Shown here in pieces: positions 42,714 through 51,193 of a stretch of 64,000 bases of DNA. The DNA is from Polaromonas sp. AET17H-212 (lineage in GTDB: Bacteria > Pseudomonadota > Gammaproteobacteria > Burkholderiales > Burkholderiaceae_C). The stretch spans positions 124,001 through 188,000 of the forward strand of contig NZ_NBZW01000003.1 of NCBI RefSeq assembly GCF_002379085.1, given 5' to 3'. The stretch's first letter is position 1. Each line of letters opens with the position of its first letter. A program made the position numbers and the translations under genes. A model generated the notes under the pieces. That model did no database searches, was not told the DNA's origin, and was given only the letters and a program-made list of their open reading frames with translations.

Positions 42714-43041
42714 GTGAAGCACGCCAGACTGCCGCTGGTGCAAGGGTGGAAACACCGCACTGGAGGAAGGTCCGGACTGCAAAGGGCAGCGTAGCAGCTA
42801 ACAGCTGTCCACCGTGAGGTGAGGATCAGAGCTACAGAGACGAGCCGGTTAAGTCCGGGTGAAACGAGCAATCTCTACGCGCAGCAATACCAAGTAGGCA
42901 CACGTTGACGGGGCCCCCGGAGTGTGCGGGTAGGTAGCACCGAGCCGTCTGGCGACAGACGGCCCAGATTAATGGCAGTCACGGGGCGGCGACCGCAAGG
43001 AAGCCGTTCCGCACAAAATCCGGCCTATCGGCGGGCTTCAC
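42714..43041 (+). ncRNA. rnpB: RNase P RNA
   Basis: The bacterial type A RNase P RNA is recognisable by GGAGGAAGGTCCGGACTGC (near 42762, the universal GAGGAARGTCCGG), CAGCGTAGCAGCTAACAGCTG, AAGTCCGGGTGAAACGAGC, AATACCAAGTAGGCA, the ACAGACGGCCCAGATTAATG stretch and ACAAAATCCGGCCTATCGG near the end. The 5' GTGAAGC (42714-42720) pairs with the 3' GCTTCAC (43035-43041), closing helix P1, and TTTTT follows as terminator. It is the catalytic RNA for tRNA 5'-end maturation. The exact mature 5' end is uncertain by a few bases. Confidence 0.93.
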
Positions 43042-43077
43042 ACTTTTTCATGCGCACTGCCGATCCGGGCAGGGCGC

Positions 43078-43830
43078 TCAGTACTTGCCCGACAGCAGCG
43101 TGCCGGCACCCGGCACGTGGGTGGACAGGCCCAGGCGCTTGAGCATGGTGTAGGCCGTGCAGACCGAAGCCGAGATCACCGGCAGACCCAGTTTGTCCTC
43201 GACGACCTGGATGGACGCCAGCGAAGGCATCTGCACGCAGGCCGACAGCACCACCACATCCACGCCCTTTGTATCCAGCCGGCTGACCAGACGGCTAGGC
43301 GCCAGCGGGTCCTGTGCGCCGACTTCGAGGTTGTCGGCGATTTCCAGCGACAGGCTGTCCATCACCTGAAAGCCCTCGTGCTCGATGTAGTCCACCACCA
43401 TTTGCGTGAGCGGCTTCATGTAGGGCGTGAGCACCGAAATCTTTTTCGCACCCAGGGCCTGCAGGCCTTCGACCAGCGCGCCGGCGCTGGACACCACGGG
43501 CGCGGGCTTGCCGTTGGCCAGCGTGACCTCGTGCAGGCGCTTCTCGGAGGCGCGGTGGTAACCCAGGCCCTGGCTCATGATGGCCACCAGGCAGGCATAG
43601 CCGAGCACGTCCATGCGGCCGTCCGACAGCTCCAGCGCGCAGCGGTCGGAGGCCGCATCCATGGCCGTGAGCTCTTCCTTCGTCACCTTTTGCATGCGCA
43701 TGCGGCTGGAGTGGAAGGTGAAGCGTTCCGGAAAATGCGGCTCGCGGGCGCGCAGCATGGCCGGAATCTCGGTCTCCATGGTGGTGTTGGAACTGGGGAC
43801 GATCTGTCCGATGCGGTAGGTGCGGCTCAT
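43078..43830 (-). CDS. Maleate cis-trans isomerase / Asp-Glu racemase superfamily protein
   Basis: A 250-residue protein of the maleate isomerase/arylmalonate decarboxylase group. IVPSSNTTMETE (10-21) binds the carboxylate, and two cysteines lie in the expected places: C80 in GYACLVA and C198 in SACVQMPS, as in maleate isomerase where one acts as nucleophile and the other as acid. The likely reaction is maleate to fumarate, although a related dicarboxylate is possible. It sits 23 bp downstream of a Bug-type binding protein, which may supply the substrate, and both are divergent from a LysR regulator. Start ATG 43830. Confidence 0.8.
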   Translation of the reverse strand: MSRTYRIGQIVPSSNTTMETEIPAMLRAREPHFPERFTFHSSRMRMQKVTKEELTAMDAASDRCALELSDGRMDVLGYACLVAIMSQGLGYHRASEKRLHEVTLANGKPAPVVSSAGALVEGLQALGAKKISVLTPYMKPLTQMVVDYIEHEGFQVMDSLSLEIADNLEVGAQDPLAPSRLVSRLDTKGVDVVVLSACVQMPSLASIQVVEDKLGLPVISASVCTAYTMLKRLGLSTHVPGAGTLLSGKY

Positions 43831-43853
43831 GGGTGCGGGTGTCCTGAAAAATG

Positions 43854-44816
43854 TCAGTCGGCCTTGATGCCAGCCGCCTTGATGGTTTTGCTCCAGTAGG
43901 CGAGGTCGGACTTCACCAGCTGGGCCAGCGCGTCGGGGCCCTGGTAGCGGATCTCGATGCCGGCGGCATCGGCACGGGTTTTCACTTCCGGCAGTTCCAT
44001 GGCGCGCTTGACGTCGGCCGTCAGCTTGGCAATCACGGCGGGTGGGGTGCCGGCGGGCGCGAACAGGCCGACCCAGGCTTCCAGCTTGAAGCCGGGCAGG
44101 CCGGCTTCGGCCGTGGTCGGGATCTGCGGCATCTGCGGGCTGCGCTTGTCGCCGGTGACGGCAAAGGCCTTGAGCTTGCCGGCCTGCACGTGGCCCATGA
44201 CCGACGGCGGCGTGGTGATGAACACTTGAACCTGGCCGCTGAGCACGTCCTGCACTGCCGGGCCGGAGCCGCGGTAGGGAATGTGCGTCATGAAGGTGCC
44301 GGTCTGCTGCTTGAACACTTCTGTGCCGATGTGCGACAGCGAGCCATTGCCCTGCGAGGCGTAGTTGAGTTTGGCCGGGTTCTGCTTGAGGAAGGCGATG
44401 AATTCCTTGAGGTTGTTGGCGGGCACCGACGGATGCACGGCAATCACGTTGGTCGCCACCGTCAGCAGCGCCACCGGCGCGAAGTCCTTGACGGGGTCCC
44501 AGGGCAGGTTGGGCGTCAGGGCCGGGTTGCCGGCGTGGTAGGCCGAGTAGGAAATCAGCAGCGTGTAGCCATCGGGCTTGGCGCGCGCCACCGCCTGGTA
44601 GGCCACGTTGCCGCTGCCGCCGCCGCGGTTGTCCACCACCACGGACTGGTTGGCCACGCGGGCCAGCGGCTCGCTCAGCAGGCGGGCCGACGCGTCCACA
44701 AAGCCGCCCGGCGGATTCGGCACGATCAGGGTGATGGGTTTGGAGGGGTAGGCGTCCTGGGCCATGGCCAGCGTGCCCAGGCACAGGGCGGCCGTGGTGA
44801 AAAGTTGTTTGAGCAT
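43854..44816 (-). CDS. Bug-family (tripartite tricarboxylate transporter type) substrate-binding protein, copy 1
   Basis: A 320-residue periplasmic protein. Signal peptide MLKQLFTTAALCLGTLAMAQ; then YPSKPITLIVPNPPGGFVDASAR, VVDNRGGGSGN, ARAKPDGYTLL and QIPTTAEAGLPGF, the standard Bug signature order. Bug proteins capture carboxylates for TctAB-type permeases; no permease gene is near, so it may use a distant one. Pairing with the maleate isomerase gene suggests a cis-dicarboxylate ligand (inference). ATG 44816 follows AGGAGACACCCC. Confidence 0.88.
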   Translation of the reverse strand: MLKQLFTTAALCLGTLAMAQDAYPSKPITLIVPNPPGGFVDASARLLSEPLARVANQSVVVDNRGGGSGNVAYQAVARAKPDGYTLLISYSAYHAGNPALTPNLPWDPVKDFAPVALLTVATNVIAVHPSVPANNLKEFIAFLKQNPAKLNYASQGNGSLSHIGTEVFKQQTGTFMTHIPYRGSGPAVQDVLSGQVQVFITTPPSVMGHVQAGKLKAFAVTGDKRSPQMPQIPTTAEAGLPGFKLEAWVGLFAPAGTPPAVIAKLTADVKRAMELPEVKTRADAAGIEIRYQGPDALAQLVKSDLAYWSKTIKAAGIKAD

Positions 44817-44882
44817 GGGGTGTCTCCTGGATGATTTTTTCGGAACCGAAGGCGTATTTTTGAACGGCGTGAAATTCGTGTC

Positions 44883-44908
44883 CAATATATTGTTAGTCTT
44901 GATCAAGA
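44883..44908. promoter_or_regulatory. Candidate LysR binding region in divergent promoter
   Basis: Two palindromes lie close together between the Bug gene and the LysR gene: CAATATATTG (44883-44892) and TCTTGATCAAGA (44897-44908). LysR proteins usually bind such dyads in divergent promoters. Inferred from position and symmetry. Confidence 0.5.
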
Positions 44909-44932
44909 TCTTTAAGGTATCAATCAATCGCC

Positions 44933-45805
44933 ATGGAACTGCGTCATCTGCGTTACTTTGTTGCGCTGGCCGAGGAGCTCAGCTTCACCCGGGCCGCGCG
45001 CCGCCTGCATGTGTCGCAGCCGCCGCTGAGCCTGCAGATCAGCCAGCTCGAGCGGGAAATCGGCGCGCGGCTGTTCCAGCGCACCAGCCGCCGGGTCGAG
45101 CTCACGCTCGCGGGCCAGGCCTTTCTGATCGACGCGCAGGCGGTGCTGGCCCGCGTGGACGAGGCCGGCAACCGGGCCCGCGCAATTGGGCAGGGCCTGG
45201 CCGGGCGCATCGACATCGGTTTGTCGGGCTCGCATTTTCTGGGGCCGCTGCCGCGCATCATGGCCGGTTATGCGCAAAGCCATCCCGAGGTCGAGGTCAA
45301 TCTGCACGAGCTCAAGCCGGCCGTGCAGCTGCAGGCCCTGCGCGAGCGGCGTATTGACCTGAGCGTGTCACGCACGCCGGTGAACGACGCGGTGCTCAGC
45401 AGCACGCTGCTCTGGCGCGATCCGGTGGCGGTCGCGCTGCCTGTGGGCCATGCGCTGGCGCGGCGCCGCCAGCTGCGTCTGCCGGATTTGCGCGACCAGC
45501 CCTTTGTGATGCTGCGCACCGATTCGTCGGCCCATGCGCAGTACATCCATGACTGCTGCGTCCAGGCCGGGTTTTCGCCGCAGGTCAGCCAGCGTGTGCT
45601 GGAGTTGCCCGCGCTGCTGAGCCTGGTGGGGGCGGGCATGGGCGTGGCCCTGATTCCGTCGTCGCTGCGCGGCCTGTTTCCGGACCAGATCACGGTGATC
45701 CCGCTCGGCAAGGAGGCGCCCCATGCCGATGTCTACGCGGTGCAGCGCAGCGCCGAGACGGCGGAGGTGGTGCAGGCCTTTGTGCGGCTGGCGGCGGCCA
45801 GCTGA
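44933..45805 (+). CDS. LysR family transcriptional regulator
   Basis: A 290-residue LysR regulator. The N-terminal helix-turn-helix (ELRHLRYFVALAEELSFTRAARRLHVSQPPLSLQISQLE, residues 2-40) is of the BenM/CatM-like subtype that starts MELRHLRYF. The effector domain is complete and ends near VQAFVRLAAAS. It is divergent from the Bug/maleate-isomerase pair, which it probably activates in response to a dicarboxylate. Start ATG 44933 begins the canonical N-terminus. Confidence 0.88.
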   Translation: MELRHLRYFVALAEELSFTRAARRLHVSQPPLSLQISQLEREIGARLFQRTSRRVELTLAGQAFLIDAQAVLARVDEAGNRARAIGQGLAGRIDIGLSGSHFLGPLPRIMAGYAQSHPEVEVNLHELKPAVQLQALRERRIDLSVSRTPVNDAVLSSTLLWRDPVAVALPVGHALARRRQLRLPDLRDQPFVMLRTDSSAHAQYIHDCCVQAGFSPQVSQRVLELPALLSLVGAGMGVALIPSSLRGLFPDQITVIPLGKEAPHADVYAVQRSAETAEVVQAFVRLAAAS

Positions 45806-45817
45806 GAAGGTCTGGCC

Positions 45818-45839
45818 AGGCGCTGCTCCGGAAGCGCCT
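45818..45839. terminator. Hairpin between convergent LysR and NUDIX-MBL genes
   Basis: AGGCGCT-GCTCCGGA-AGCGCCT fills the 32-bp space between the two stop codons and touches the stop of the minus-strand gene. No T-run, so termination is possible but not certain. Confidence 0.35.
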
Positions 45840-47490
45840 ACAGGTTGAAGAGCCCCTGCGACTCGATGCGCTCCACATGCGCCAGCAGCGAACGTTTGGC
45901 CACCGGCCAGATGCGCGGGTCCACATCGTCATAAGCGGCGGCCACCCACTCGTCCATGCTGCCTTGCGGCTGCGCCTGCATCACGCCGATGATCTTGGCT
46001 TCGCGTTTGAGGCGGTGCGCCTTGAGCTGGGCGATGGCGGTTTTGGCTTCGCCGATGACATAACCGTGCGCCGGCGCGATGAAGGCGATGCCGTGTTCGT
46101 CGCAGGCCGCATCGAGCACATCCAGCGAATCGAGGTAGGCGTTCATGTTGCCGTCGGGCGGGTCCACCACCGTGGTGCTGCCGTTGAGGATGTGGTCGCC
46201 GCTGAACAGAATGCCGTCTTCGAGCAGCACCAGGCACAGGTGGTTGGCGGCATGGCCGGGGGTGTGGATCACCTTCAGGGTATGCATCATTTCGCCCTCC
46301 GGCCCTTGTCCCACTAGCGTAAGCAGCTCCTGATTTAATAGCGAACGGTCGGGCGTGAACTGGCTGGCGGCGCGCGCCGTCGGCGCCGAGGGCAGGCCGA
46401 GGATGGGCGGCGTGTTGCTGCACAGGGCCTGCAGCGGCTTGGCGCCGGGCGAGTGGTCGGCGTGCGAGTGGGTGCACACAATCATGCGGATGTTGCCACC
46501 TGCCGCGCGCCACAGGCGCTGCAGGTGGTCGGTGTCGGCCGGTCCCGGGTCGATCACGATGTAGCCGGTGGCCGGGTCGCCGACCAGGTAGCTGTTGGTG
46601 CCCGGCCCCGTCATCACGCCGGGGTTGGGCGCGGTCAGCCGCATCACGTTTTTCAGCAGGGCCACCGGCTGCGCGGTCTGCCAGTCGAGCGTGTGCACCA
46701 TCTGGCCGTCGGGGCTGGTCAGCGCGAGTTCGCCATACGGTGCTTCGTGCTCCATGTAGCGCGCCTCCGCGCCGGCCAGAAAACCGGCGCGCGGACAGGA
46801 GGTCCACAGCGGCTGCTCGGACGCGGCGCAGGCCTGCAACACGGCGTCCACGGTGTCGAAATGCTGCAGGCGCTGCAGTGTGCGTATGGTCGGGAAGATG
46901 ATGAAAAAGCCGCCGGCTTCGTGCCGCGCCAGCGCCTCGGCCGGCCGCACCCAGACCGGCTCGAACTGCTCACTTTCGTCGGCCACCGGCTCCTGGCCGT
47001 CCGGCATGCGTGCGACCAGAAAAGGCACGTCAAAACGGCGCGGCAGGTCGCGGTCGGTGATCCAGTGCGCGAGAACAAACACCTGGTCGCCAGCCAGCGT
47101 CAGGCCACGCTCGCGGCACTGCGCGGCGAACGGCGCGGTGCGGCTCAGGGCCGCAATATCGGCGGTGCTGGCGTGGCTGCCGTCGGCATGGCGGGCCAGC
47201 AGCACGCCGAGCTCTTCAAAACTTTCGCGGATGGCGGCAATCGCCTGCGTCAGGTGCAGGTCGGTCTGGGTGGCGCGGCGGGTGGATTGCGCGTGTGCTG
47301 CCGCGTCGGCCGTATCGATGCCGCCACCGGGAAACACGTAGGCGCCCGGCGCAAAACTGGCCGTCATGGAACGCCGTGTCATCAGGATTTCGATGCCCTC
47401 GGCACTGTCGCGCAGCAGCAGCACGGTGGCGGCAGGGCGGGTGGGCGCGGGCTCGCGCTGCGGGTAGAGGAGTTGGGTGGGTCGGACCAT
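45838..47490 (-). CDS. NUDIX hydrolase-metallo-beta-lactamase fusion protein
   Basis: A 550-residue fusion. Residues about 18-230 are a NUDIX-like domain (VLLLRDSAEGIEILMTRRS, PGAYVFPGGGIDTAD, AIRESFEELGVLL: a NUDIX box with EExG-like end). Residues about 270-540 are a metallo-beta-lactamase hydrolase with THSHADHSPG, HTPGHAANHLCLVL and FSGDHIL. A LACTB2/RNase Z-like hydrolase role is possible, while the NUDIX half would cleave a nucleoside-diphosphate or CoA derivative; the joint substrate is unknown. A family A repeat (46290-46343) is translated antisense within the MBL domain. Start ATG 47490 is the first codon of the conserved region. Confidence 0.8.
   Translation of the reverse strand: MVRPTQLLYPQREPAPTRPAATVLLLRDSAEGIEILMTRRSMTASFAPGAYVFPGGGIDTADAAAHAQSTRRATQTDLHLTQAIAAIRESFEELGVLLARHADGSHASTADIAALSRTAPFAAQCRERGLTLAGDQVFVLAHWITDRDLPRRFDVPFLVARMPDGQEPVADESEQFEPVWVRPAEALARHEAGGFFIIFPTIRTLQRLQHFDTVDAVLQACAASEQPLWTSCPRAGFLAGAEARYMEHEAPYGELALTSPDGQMVHTLDWQTAQPVALLKNVMRLTAPNPGVMTGPGTNSYLVGDPATGYIVIDPGPADTDHLQRLWRAAGGNIRMIVCTHSHADHSPGAKPLQALCSNTPPILGLPSAPTARAASQFTPDRSLLNQELLTLVGQGPEGEMMHTLKVIHTPGHAANHLCLVLLEDGILFSGDHILNGSTTVVDPPDGNMNAYLDSLDVLDAACDEHGIAFIAPAHGYVIGEAKTAIAQLKAHRLKREAKIIGVMQAQPQGSMDEWVAAAYDDVDPRIWPVAKRSLLAHVERIESQGLFNL
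46290..46343 (+). repeat. Family A repeat, copy 8, inside the NUDIX-MBL gene
   Basis: TCGCCCTCCGGCCCTTGTCC, GCGTAAGCAGCTCCTGATTT and AATAGCG. The host gene is on the other strand, where it reads SLLNQELLTLVGQGPEGE without a stop. Confidence 0.7.
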
Positions 47491-47643
47491 GGCGTGATTT
47501 TGCAGTGAAACGGCGGACGGCGGCTGGCGGCTGCCGCAGCCCGTGGCCGGCCGCGATGGATAGCATGCTACGTGTTTACCGCAATGGCGTTTTGGCGGCA
47601 GCGTGGGGATACTGGCCACCACCTTATTTGCTGGATGTGAATC

Positions 47644-48621
47644 ATGAAACACTGGATTTCCAGAACCGCCCTGGCCATGACGGCCGCCGCCCTGTGCGCC
47701 ACCAGCCTGAGTGCCATGGCCCAGGCCTGGCCCGCGAAACAACCGATCAAGTTTGTCGCCGTTTTCCCGCCCGGCGGCTCGGTCGACCAGGTCGCGCGCA
47801 TTCTTGCCGTGCCGCTGTCGCAGCAGCTGAGCCAGAACATCATTGTCGAAAACAAGGGCGGCGCCTCGGGCTCCATCGGCACCGCGGCGGTCGCTGCGGC
47901 GCCGGCCGACGGCTACACCTTTGCGGTGGTGTTCGACACCCATGGCGTCAACCCCAGCCTGATTCCCGGCCTGCCGTTCGACACGCGCAAGGACCTGGCG
48001 CCGGTCACATTGATCGGCACCTCGCCCATGGTGCTGGCGACCTTTGCGGCCTCCGAGTACAAGAGTTTTTCCGATGTGGTGGCTGCGGCCAAAGCGAAGA
48101 AGAACGTGAACTACGGCAGCATCGGCTCGGGCAGCCTGGGCCATCTGGCCATGGCCTTGCTGGGCAAAAGCGGCAACATCGACTGGCAGCACGTGCCCTA
48201 CAAGGGCGGCGGTCCGCTGATGACCGACGCGGTGGCCGGCCATGTGCCGCTGTCCATCGCCTCGGTGTTTGTGACCAAGCCGCATATCGACAGCGGCCGC
48301 CTGCGCCCGCTGGCCGTGACGACCAGCAAACGCTCGCCCGATCTGCCGAATGTGCCGACGGTGGCCGAAAGCGGATTTGCCGGCTTTGACGCGCCCGCCT
48401 GGTGGGCCATCCTGGCGCCCGCCAAAACGCCGCCCGAGGTCCTCAAACGCATGAACGAGGAAGTCAACAAGGCGCTGAAAAATCCCGAGATCGCCAAAAA
48501 ACTCAGCGCCCAGGGCATCGACATTGTTGGCGGTTCTTCCGATTCGGCCCGTGTCTTCATCGACAAGCAGATCGACACCTGGGCCAAGGTCGTCAAGGAC
48601 AACGGGATCAAGGCGGATTGA
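47644..48621 (+). CDS. Bug-family (tripartite tricarboxylate transporter type) substrate-binding protein, copy 2
   Basis: A 325-residue periplasmic protein with signal peptide RTALAMTAAALCATSLSAMAQA and Bug motifs WPAKQPIKFVAVFPPGGSVDQVAR, VENKGGASGSIG, AAPADGYTF and NVPTVAESGFAGFDAP. The ligand, presumably a carboxylate, and its permease are unknown; no TctA/TctB gene is in the window. Its C-terminal segment (ARVFIDKQIDTWAKV) resembles a gene fragment at 50163-50273. It is divergent from the NUDIX-MBL gene and ended by a strong terminator. ATG 47644. Confidence 0.88.
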   Translation: MKHWISRTALAMTAAALCATSLSAMAQAWPAKQPIKFVAVFPPGGSVDQVARILAVPLSQQLSQNIIVENKGGASGSIGTAAVAAAPADGYTFAVVFDTHGVNPSLIPGLPFDTRKDLAPVTLIGTSPMVLATFAASEYKSFSDVVAAAKAKKNVNYGSIGSGSLGHLAMALLGKSGNIDWQHVPYKGGGPLMTDAVAGHVPLSIASVFVTKPHIDSGRLRPLAVTTSKRSPDLPNVPTVAESGFAGFDAPAWWAILAPAKTPPEVLKRMNEEVNKALKNPEIAKKLSAQGIDIVGGSSDSARVFIDKQIDTWAKVVKDNGIKAD

Positions 48622-48636
48622 ACGCCGGATTCAAAT

Positions 48637-48664
48637 AAAAAAAAGGGCCTGCGGGCCCTTTTTT
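48637..48664 (+). terminator. Rho-independent terminator after the Bug gene
   Basis: AAGGGCC-TGCG-GGCCCTT stem flanked by a run of A and TTTTTT. It ends 39 bp before the convergent MltB-like gene and may serve both. Confidence 0.9.
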
Positions 48665-48702
48665 CATGGCATCACGAGATGCCACTCCAAATTACCGCGG
48701 CG

Positions 48703-49995
48703 CTACTGCAGGCGCTGCAGCAACTCCAAAGTCGGATACCCGTCCGCCGGCAGGCCCAGGCTGCGCTGGTAGAGACGTAGACCGCGCCGCGTGGCCGGCC
48801 CCATCGTGCCGTCGGGCGTGCCGCTGTCGAAGCCGCGTGAGTTCAGCGCCGTCTGCAGGGCCAGCAACTGGCTGCGCGACAGCGGGGGTAGATCACGTGG
48901 CCAGGCTGCCTGCACCGCGGTGCCGCCGGCCAGGGCCTGCGCCAGCAGGCTGACGGCGAGCGCATAACTGGTCGAGTTGTTGTAGCGCAGGATGGTGCGG
49001 AAGTTGGGGCCGACCAGGAAGGCCGGCCCGCGGGCGCCGGCCGGCAGCAGCAGGGCGCTGTCGGCCAGAGCGGGCAGCGGTGCGCTGTCCATGGACTGCA
49101 CCCCTTGGGCCGCCCAGGCCGAGGCGGGCTGCCGCACCTCGGCATCGGCGAGCGCGAGGTCGAATCCCGACGGCAGGCGCACCTCCAGCCCCCAAGGCTG
49201 GCCGGCCTGCCAGCCGGCGCTGGCCAGGAAGTTGGCGGTCGAGGCCATCACGTCGGGCAGGCTGCCCCAGATGTCGCGCCGGCCGTCGCCATCGGCATCG
49301 ACCGCATAGGCCAGAAAGTTGGTTGGCAGGAACTGCGTCTGGCCCATCGCGCCGGCCCACGAACCCAGCATCTGCGCGCGTTCAATGTCCCGGTTCTGCA
49401 GAATCTTCAGGGCGGCGAGCAACTGCGTGCGCGCCCAGGCCTCGCGCCGACCTTCGAAACCGAGTGTCGCCAGGGCATCGATGGTCGGGATGTCGCCGGT
49501 GTTGCTGCCGTAGTTGCTCTCCATGCCCCAGATCGCCACCAGAATTTCTGCCGGCACGCCGTAGCGCGCGGCGGCGGCATCGATCGCGGGCCGGGATTGC
49601 AGCAGCCTGTCCTGGCCGCGCACGACGCGCTGCGCCGATACCGCGCTATCAAGGTAGTCCCAGACGGCGCGGATGAACTCGGGTTGCGCGCTGTCCAGCT
49701 CGGTCACGCGCGGAATGAAGCGAACGCCATCGAAGGCGAGGCGCAGCGTCTCCCCGGTGATGCCGGCTGCGCGTGCGCTGGTGCTGAAATCGGCGATCCA
49801 GCGGGCAAAGCGCTGGTTTTGGTCCAGTTCGCCGGAGGCGGCTGGCGCCGGAGTGCGCATCCCCGGTGATGGCGCCACAGGGGCGGTGGCAGGCACCGTG
49901 GCGCAAGCCGTCAGTGCAACAAGCGCCAGCAGGACGGACGCCAGCCGGTGGTCAGCGGGCAAAGGGAGGTGGGAGAGTGTTGACATGTTTTTCAT
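48703..49995 (-). CDS. MltB-like lytic murein transglycosylase lipoprotein with peptidoglycan-binding domain
   Basis: A 430-residue envelope protein. The N-terminus has a lipobox ending LTAC (Cys31), so it is probably lipid-anchored. The SLT-type catalytic domain contains IWGMESNYGSNTGDIPTIDALATLGF with the catalytic glutamate in ESNYG, and GAMGQTQFLPTNFLAYAVDADGDGRRDIW. The last about 60 residues (LSRSQLLALQTALNSRGFDSGTPDGTMGPATRRGLRLYQRS) are a PG_binding_1 domain. It cleaves glycan strands to 1,6-anhydromuropeptides. The start may be 49995 or the ATG at 49986. Confidence 0.88.
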   Translation of the reverse strand: MKNMSTLSHLPLPADHRLASVLLALVALTACATVPATAPVAPSPGMRTPAPAASGELDQNQRFARWIADFSTSARAAGITGETLRLAFDGVRFIPRVTELDSAQPEFIRAVWDYLDSAVSAQRVVRGQDRLLQSRPAIDAAAARYGVPAEILVAIWGMESNYGSNTGDIPTIDALATLGFEGRREAWARTQLLAALKILQNRDIERAQMLGSWAGAMGQTQFLPTNFLAYAVDADGDGRRDIWGSLPDVMASTANFLASAGWQAGQPWGLEVRLPSGFDLALADAEVRQPASAWAAQGVQSMDSAPLPALADSALLLPAGARGPAFLVGPNFRTILRYNNSTSYALAVSLLAQALAGGTAVQAAWPRDLPPLSRSQLLALQTALNSRGFDSGTPDGTMGPATRRGLRLYQRSLGLPADGYPTLELLQRLQ

Positions 49996-50067
49996 TGTGA
50001 CCCTCTATGGGTACAGAGTGCAGGCATGCTCCCAAATACCCTGACTCTGCCGGTTTGCGTCGGGTTC

Positions 50068-50145
50068 TTAGGCTTGCTCTTCGGGCGAGACGCCCAGTGC
50101 TACCAAAAAAAGCGTGACTACCTTGTAGCCGCAATCTCACTCACG
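50068..50145 (-). pseudogene. Fragment of a CMD-family gene (C-terminal end)
   Basis: Read on the minus strand it gives VTLFLVALGVSPEEQA and TAA, very like the C-terminus VARFLVALGVSPEV of the intact gene at 51345-51890. Upstream of this the match continues only with a frame disruption and stops near 50145. A decayed remnant 1.2 kb from its paralogue. Confidence 0.7.
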
Positions 50146-50162
50146 TTCTGGACGGCACGCTG

Positions 50163-50273
50163 AGCTCGCCCCGTATATTCATCAAGAAGCAGATCGATAC
50201 CTGGGAAAAGGTTGCGAGAGAGAACGGAATGAAGCGCATTGAGTGTGGGGCTCAAACTAAAATTGAGCCGTAA
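50163..50273 (+). pseudogene. Fragment of a Bug-family binding-protein gene (C-terminal end)
   Basis: Translates SSPRIFIKKQIDTWEKVARENGMK, matching SARVFIDKQIDTWAKVVKDNGIK at the end of the gene at 47644-48621, then runs on to TAA at 50271. No start or N-terminal part is present, and it begins where the CMD fragment ends. This shows an old rearrangement. The remaining gap (49996-50365) holds nothing else that I recognise. Confidence 0.75.
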
Positions 50274-50365
50274 CTTCATCAAAATAAAAGATTTTCGATG
50301 GAGCGGTGCTGCGTCACCATCCAGTTTTGAAGAACATATCGGAGTTGATCTTTAGGAGGGACACT

Positions 50366-51193
50366 TTGACACAGCAATACGGCGATCCATATTCGATCTT
50401 CGAGCCCTATGTGCCGAACAAAATGGCTTGGCTCATGTTTAAAGTTGCTTCATATGAACGCCTGCTTGGAATGCAAAAGGGGGTGCTCTATATGAATAGT
50501 GTTTCCTACTTCTCCACGCTAGAAGAGGCCGGTCCGACCGCACTCCGTAAAGACCCGTTGGAAAAAACGTACGCGAAGTTTCACGCAGGTACGGCAAACG
50601 GATACACCGGAAAAATACTGATTCAGCTTGGAGATGGGGAAGATAAAAAGACGCTAGACGCTGGCCCGGCAGCTGTCATGTCCTTGGAGGTTCCTAACCC
50701 CAAAAGCACTATGCTTTTCTGCATGTCAGCGTTAGCGGATGACGAGACCGGAAGAATGCCCAGCGAAAGAGACGGAAAGCTCTATTTTGATGCGCGGTTT
50801 GAAGAATTTGGAAGTCACGTGCTTGTGATTAGAAATGCTTCTGTATTTGCAGAGAGAGTCAATAAAGCGATAGCGACCAACGAAATTATCTATGGAGGGG
50901 CGTACTTCCAAGGAGGCTGCGGGTTGGTGCAGTACTTAGATTTAGAGAATCGGTCTGGTCATGTTGGTCTATTTAGAAAAGACAAAAAATATTCATGGCA
51001 ACAGGAGTACCGAATTTGCTTCGGTGTAAAAGAGCACGCTTTAAATTCAGGAGGAGCGTTTGAACTTCAAATTGACGGCATTTCCGACATTTCTCAGATT
51101 ATTTCTTTAAGAAGTCTCATCGAGAATCCGGTATCCATAAGTAGGAAATATGCACGGCTTGTGAATGGACGCTATTCAGTGTCCGATACATAA
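50366..51193 (+). CDS. Orphan protein of unknown function, AT-rich (possibly DUF2971-like)
   Basis: A 275-residue protein from TTG 50366, chosen because AGGAGGG lies five bases upstream; a GTG at 50306 in the same frame would add 20 residues. Base composition is clearly more AT-rich than the flanks, with many AAA, GAA, TAT and ATT codons, suggesting transfer. No signal peptide or membrane segment is evident. The N-terminal MFKVASYERLLGMQKGVLYMNSVSYFSTLEE and the late KKYSWQQEYRICFG recall DUF2971-type proteins (an early Y-F-S stretch and a W-xxE-Y/WR near the end), but this is a weak resemblance. The locus adjoins gene debris and looks like an insertion. Role unknown; a defence or accessory function is possible. 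Confidence 0.6.
   Translation: MTQQYGDPYSIFEPYVPNKMAWLMFKVASYERLLGMQKGVLYMNSVSYFSTLEEAGPTALRKDPLEKTYAKFHAGTANGYTGKILIQLGDGEDKKTLDAGPAAVMSLEVPNPKSTMLFCMSALADDETGRMPSERDGKLYFDARFEEFGSHVLVIRNASVFAERVNKAIATNEIIYGGAYFQGGCGLVQYLDLENRSGHVGLFRKDKKYSWQQEYRICFGVKEHALNSGGAFELQIDGISDISQIISLRSLIENPVSISRKYARLVNGRYSVSDT

Noticed and set aside
43078..44784. A 568-codon frame that would fuse the maleate isomerase to upstream sequence
   Set aside because: The upstream part is a shifted frame of the Bug gene; the isomerase has its own ATG at 43830 and a normal family length.
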